From CBDAQR01 sp965199055 (lineage in GTDB: Bacteria > Pseudomonadota > Gammaproteobacteria > Pseudomonadales > Halieaceae), in NCBI GenBank assembly GCA_965199055.1, contig CBDAQR010000003.1, forward strand, positions 1 through 64,000: a DNA stretch of 64,000 nucleotides. Direction: 5' to 3'. A program made the position numbers and the translations under genes. Below, one piece after another: positions 60,611-64,000 of the stretch (positions are counted from its first letter, which is position 1; the number at the start of each line of letters is the position of its first letter). The notes under the pieces were generated by a model. The model saw only the letters and a list, made by a program, of their open reading frames with translations, was not told where the DNA came from and ran no database searches.

Positions 60611-63600
60611 TCAATCGACTTCCAGCCAATAGGAGATTCCCGTGAAATAGAGCGCAGTTTTTATGGGCAATGAGGTCAATGCTGCCATCGACCGGCGATA
60701 CCGCTGCAACTGGCCCAGGTAGGTCTCACGCTCTCTATCTATAAACTCCTCCAGCTGAGTAGCAGAGTCTGGCATAGCTGTTTTGTAGTCGACAACCCAG
60801 CAACACTCATTCTCACTATAGACGCGATCAATAATCAGCTCCTGCACACGGCCATTCTCATCCAGGCAACTGACCGCGTACTCCGCCCGGGCATCTTTGC
60901 CCGACCGCGAAAGAACAAAACGGCCCTTCTCATCCGAGAGCGTAGTACTTATATGATGCCGAATGCGCTCAAGTGCTGCCTCGCTATCTGCAACGCCGCC
61001 GGGCTGCTGGCGCAGGCGCGCTAACCACCAGGGCTCCCATGCTGTGATATCGAGTTGGATCAGATCTTCTTCCGAGGTACCGCTTAGACGTTGCAGGGTT
61101 TCATGAACAACCGTGCCTATCTGCCTGGCTAATGGGTCCTGGCGTATCAGTGGCGGACCGTCTAAACGTTCATCGCTGGACTGAGCCGCGGCAACATTCG
61201 CAGCCTCAGGGAACTGTGTCACCTGCAATAGGGAACCGGGGATAGATTCGACGTTGTGCGCAGAGACTTCGGGCGCCACAGCCTGTGCTTTGCAATAGGG
61301 CCAGATGCTCGCCAACAACGCGCCTCCTGACGGCGACTTCCACCCACCGTCAGCGTCATCGACACGCAGCTCTGCACTGAGTAAAAGGCGCTGACGCGCC
61401 CGGGTCAGCCCGACGTACAGTAAGCGCAGCGCCTCATGCTGCTGTTTCATTTTGCGGTGCTGATGCAGGTAGTTGTAGAGCGTTGGCACCTCTTTTTCGG
61501 CCGCATCGTTAACGGCGAACAACAAGCCGAGTTCCTGAGACGCCGGTGAGAAATATTCCTCTACCATGAGTAACGGCCGGTCTGCTGATCGCGACTGCCG
61601 CGCCAATCCTGGAATGATCACCCAGTCGAACTCCAGTCCTTTGGCTTTGTGCAAGGTCATGAGCTGCACTTTGGATTGCGGATCACTTGCTGTTGAGTAC
61701 AGCTTATCGACAGCCAGCTCCAACTCTGGCAACGAAATCTGCTGCGATCGCTGATCGAATTCTTCCAGTAACTCGAAAAAGGCCTGTGCGTCCTGCAGTT
61801 CGCTGGCATGCTCTACGCACGCGGGCCCTCCCAGCTCAAGCCAGCACTGTTCCAGCCAAACACGAGCCGACATTTTTTCACGCCGCTGCAGGCTGCGAGA
61901 GAGAATGGGTAGCACCCTGGCCAGGGCGCGCTCGCCATGCTCACTCAGACCCGTGACAGCTTCCCTAATCAGTGCAGGCCAGGGCGGGCGCCCCGCCAAA
62001 TGCTGCTCGAGCGCCAGCAAGTCGGCCAGCTCCAGCGCCGCCCAAGGCGCTCTGAACAGCGCAAACCAGGACAGGCGATCGGCGAAGTTGTGTAAGGCGC
62101 GCCACAAGCTCATGAGATCGCGCACCACCAGGCTCATTGCCAGTGGGTCGATATCCTGCGCGCGCCAGGAAATTTCGCGTGCTCTGAGTTCTTGCACGAT
62201 AGCATGCAGATGCGGCCTGCTGCGCACCAGGACAGCTATAGATTCACAGTCGGAATCGCACAATCCGGACTCGATTTGATCTGCTACCCAGACAGCTTCG
62301 CTCTCTCCGGTGCCTGTGTGTTCGAACAAGGCAAGTTCACAACCACTACCGACGCCCGGTGACCTCTCCGCGGCTGCTGCAGAAAAGCTCACGATGCCTC
62401 GCTGTACGTCGTCATACGCCGGAAACGCGGCCTGCCCTACTCGATTCACCCACTCAACCAAAGCCGGGTCGCTGCGAAAGTTGCTTTTCAGAACCAGCGA
62501 GTCGAGTTTCACGCCATTAAAGCCCTCTGCCCGGGCTTTGAGAAACAAGCCAACATCTGCGTCCCGAAATCCGTAGATAGACTGCATACCATCGCCGACA
62601 ATAAACAGGGTATTGGGTGCTGCCGGATTCTCTGCGTTATGTTCTGCCCAACCACGACTTAGACGCCGAACCAATTCAAATTGATTGACCGCGGTATCCT
62701 GGAACTCGTCTACCAGGACGTGATGCAACTGGTAACCCAGTTTCAGTGCCAGCTCGGTAGGCTCTTCATCATTACCCAGCGCATGAATCGCAGCCATCGA
62801 CACCTGGCTATGATCCACTTCGCCCATTTCCTGAAACACCACCGCCAGTTCGGCCGCCAATAGCGGCAACAGGCGGGAAGCCGACAACAGCAACTGCCAA
62901 TGCTTGTCGTCGGGGCTGTGCAGCGGCAAATGCCGCAGATTCGACAAGCCGGGAAGCGCCCAGGTCTCTTCGCTCAGCGTGCCAATCAGATCAAGGCAAC
63001 GCTGTTTCCAAACGGCCGCTTCCCCCTTACCTGCAGGGAAGCCGAGGTTCTTGTCGAGCCGCTTACGCCACGCTGATTCCGTGGTCAGCAACATATCAGC
63101 GAGCTCGATCCAACTCGCAAGCGCGTCAGGACCGGGAAACGAATCCCAGTGTGCGAGCCCAACATTGGCAGCTCGATAATTGTGCAGTGCGACGATCTCT
63201 TCCTGCCAGGGCTCACACTTTGAGCGAAGCGGTCCTAGCGTATCGGCCACCAGACGTTCGACACTGGATTCGATCACCCACTGCGCCTGATTACGTTCTA
63301 AGCCAGCCCCGAGGTGCAGCAGCCATTGTTCTCGTTTACCCAGCATTTGCACGAGCATGTCTTCGATACGCTGCCAATTGCCATCGAAGCCGAGTGCAAG
63401 CCTCGCGATATCTTCGCTGGAAGAATGCTCGGTTCCCAGTTTGGCAAGGAGACTTTTCACGGCCATTCGATAGGCAGTCTCGCTATGATCCGCGGCTGCA
63501 ACCGCGCCCCCAAATCCTGAAAGGATCGGTAACTGGCGAGTTAATCCGGCGCAAAAGCCGTCTATCGTGCGAATATTCATTCGACCTGGGTTCAGTGTCA

Positions 63601-63922
63601 GGTCCCAGCCTCTGTGGCGGTCATTGTCCAATGCACGTCGCGCCAACAACCAGGTTTGAGCCTCATGCTCGCTCTCGGGTTGCTGCGATTCCTGGCCTCG
63701 GTGCAGGCTCTGGATAACGCGCTCACGCATTTCAGCCGCTGCCTTGCGGGTGAAAGTAATCGCCAAGACGGATTCGGGTTGTTCTACCCGTGCCAACAGG
63801 CACAGATATCGCTGGATCAGTAGTTCTGTCTTACCCGACCCTGCAGGTGCGGTAACACAAAAGGAACGCAGCGGATCGAGCGCCTGTTCTCGCTCGAGTG
63901 CATCGGCGATTAAATTCGACAC
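60611..63922 (-). CDS. AddA/RecB-like UvrD-family helicase-nuclease
   Basis: The protein has about 1103 residues from the GTG at 63922, with GGAG six bases upstream; the open frame extends slightly further. Helicase motifs are present: VTAPAGSGKTELLIQRYL (Walker A), ITFTRKAAAEMRERV, VLVDEFQDT (motif II), LKSNFRSDP, MTLHKAKGLEFDWVIIPGL and LRLLYVGLTRARQRL (motif VI). The C-terminal RecB-type nuclease shows GTVHETLQRL and WVVDYKTAM (DxK catalytic). It processes double-strand breaks together with the AddB-like protein encoded just upstream. Confidence 0.93.
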   Translation of the reverse strand: MSNLIADALEREQALDPLRSFCVTAPAGSGKTELLIQRYLCLLARVEQPESVLAITFTRKAAAEMRERVIQSLHRGQESQQPESEHEAQTWLLARRALDNDRHRGWDLTLNPGRMNIRTIDGFCAGLTRQLPILSGFGGAVAAADHSETAYRMAVKSLLAKLGTEHSSSEDIARLALGFDGNWQRIEDMLVQMLGKREQWLLHLGAGLERNQAQWVIESSVERLVADTLGPLRSKCEPWQEEIVALHNYRAANVGLAHWDSFPGPDALASWIELADMLLTTESAWRKRLDKNLGFPAGKGEAAVWKQRCLDLIGTLSEETWALPGLSNLRHLPLHSPDDKHWQLLLSASRLLPLLAAELAVVFQEMGEVDHSQVSMAAIHALGNDEEPTELALKLGYQLHHVLVDEFQDTAVNQFELVRRLSRGWAEHNAENPAAPNTLFIVGDGMQSIYGFRDADVGLFLKARAEGFNGVKLDSLVLKSNFRSDPALVEWVNRVGQAAFPAYDDVQRGIVSFSAAAAERSPGVGSGCELALFEHTGTGESEAVWVADQIESGLCDSDCESIAVLVRSRPHLHAIVQELRAREISWRAQDIDPLAMSLVVRDLMSLWRALHNFADRLSWFALFRAPWAALELADLLALEQHLAGRPPWPALIREAVTGLSEHGERALARVLPILSRSLQRREKMSARVWLEQCWLELGGPACVEHASELQDAQAFFELLEEFDQRSQQISLPELELAVDKLYSTASDPQSKVQLMTLHKAKGLEFDWVIIPGLARQSRSADRPLLMVEEYFSPASQELGLLFAVNDAAEKEVPTLYNYLHQHRKMKQQHEALRLLYVGLTRARQRLLLSAELRVDDADGGWKSPSGGALLASIWPYCKAQAVAPEVSAHNVESIPGSLLQVTQFPEAANVAAAQSSDERLDGPPLIRQDPLARQIGTVVHETLQRLSGTSEEDLIQLDITAWEPWWLARLRQQPGGVADSEAALERIRHHISTTLSDEKGRFVLSRSGKDARAEYAVSCLDENGRVQELIIDRVYSENECCWVVDYKTAMPDSATQLEEFIDRERETYLGQLQRYRRSMAALTSLPIKTALYFTGISYWLEVD

Positions 63923-64000
63923 AGAGGCTCCAGACCACACCAGTTGCAGCTGGCGCTATCGGCAGGATCTACCACCGCATGGCCTTCCAAATACTGCTGC
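63910..64000 (-). CDS. AddB-like PD-(D/E)XK nuclease, C-terminus only
   Basis: A minus-strand frame enters from the right edge and ends at TAA 63910-63912, giving 29 visible residues. They end SCNWCGLEPLCRI, which fits the cysteine cluster (iron-sulfur ligands) closing AddB-like nucleases. It overlaps the start of the AddA-like gene by 13 bases, as expected for an addB-addA style operon. The remainder lies outside the window. Confidence 0.75.
   Translation of the reverse strand, partial: QQYLEGHAVVDPADSASCNWCGLEPLCRI

Noticed and set aside
1..64000. CRISPR arrays, tRNA or rRNA genes.
   Set aside because: No regularly spaced repeats, cloverleaf-like sequences or rRNA segments were noticed; a dedicated search was not possible.

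Overview
The window reads as a chromosomal segment of a marine gammaproteobacterium. The housekeeping block on the right (SohB, NudC, NhaB, DnaQ, RNase HI, GloB, MltD, RlmG, an AddA/AddB-like nuclease pair) together with wax-ester/acyl-CoA genes, DUF3604, PQQ dehydrogenase and LLM oxidoreductase genes suggests a Halieaceae/Spongiibacteraceae-like (Cellvibrionales) lineage. This placement is an inference from gene content only.

Layout. (1) 1-500: a 5'-truncated DUF3693-like gene overlapping a DUF1640-like gene. (2) 716-1993: an IS3-family element with clear inverted repeats and a 3-bp target duplication. (3) 1997-8140: an inovirus (filamentous ssDNA phage) prophage on the minus strand, ordered Rep, ssDNA-binding protein, small membrane protein, major coat, very large adsorption protein, DUF2523, Zot. 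It is followed by a half dif-like XerC site and a region packed with perfect hairpins. (4) 8141-9264: a second IS3-family element, whose right edge cuts an amidohydrolase gene. (5) 9.8-40 kb: a catabolic/lipid region. Its first half holds two crotonase paralogues, two TetR paralogues, acyl-CoA ligase, SnoaL-like, DUF3604, PPOX, SDRs, cyclase, APH-like phosphotransferase, Zn-alcohol dehydrogenase, aldo/keto reductase and a PQQ dehydrogenase. Its second half holds a hemerythrin-lipase fusion, three WS/DGAT acyltransferases, an acyl-CoA ligase, a patatin with an EF-hand loop, an alkylsulfatase-like hydrolase and a sulfotransferase. (6) 40-64 kb: mainly ordinary core genes.

How the parts work together. 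The 10-40 kb region appears to be tied together by one operator family (consensus half-site ATATGAYACA, 12-bp spacer, TGTATCATAT), found upstream of both crotonases, an SDR, the hemerythrin-lipase, the third WS/DGAT gene and, with altered spacing, the PQQ dehydrogenase. The two near-identical TetR proteins are natural candidates to bind it. The gene set suggests uptake, activation and oxidation of a hydrophobic alcohol, acid or ester, with storage as wax or other esters. The actual substrate cannot be read from sequence.

Four genes in the same region are broken: DUF3604 by a one-base homopolymer slip, and an SGNH hydrolase, a WS/DGAT and a sulfotransferase each by a single in-frame stop. This suggests ongoing decay, or assembly error for the homopolymer case.

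I saw no rRNA, tRNA or CRISPR array.
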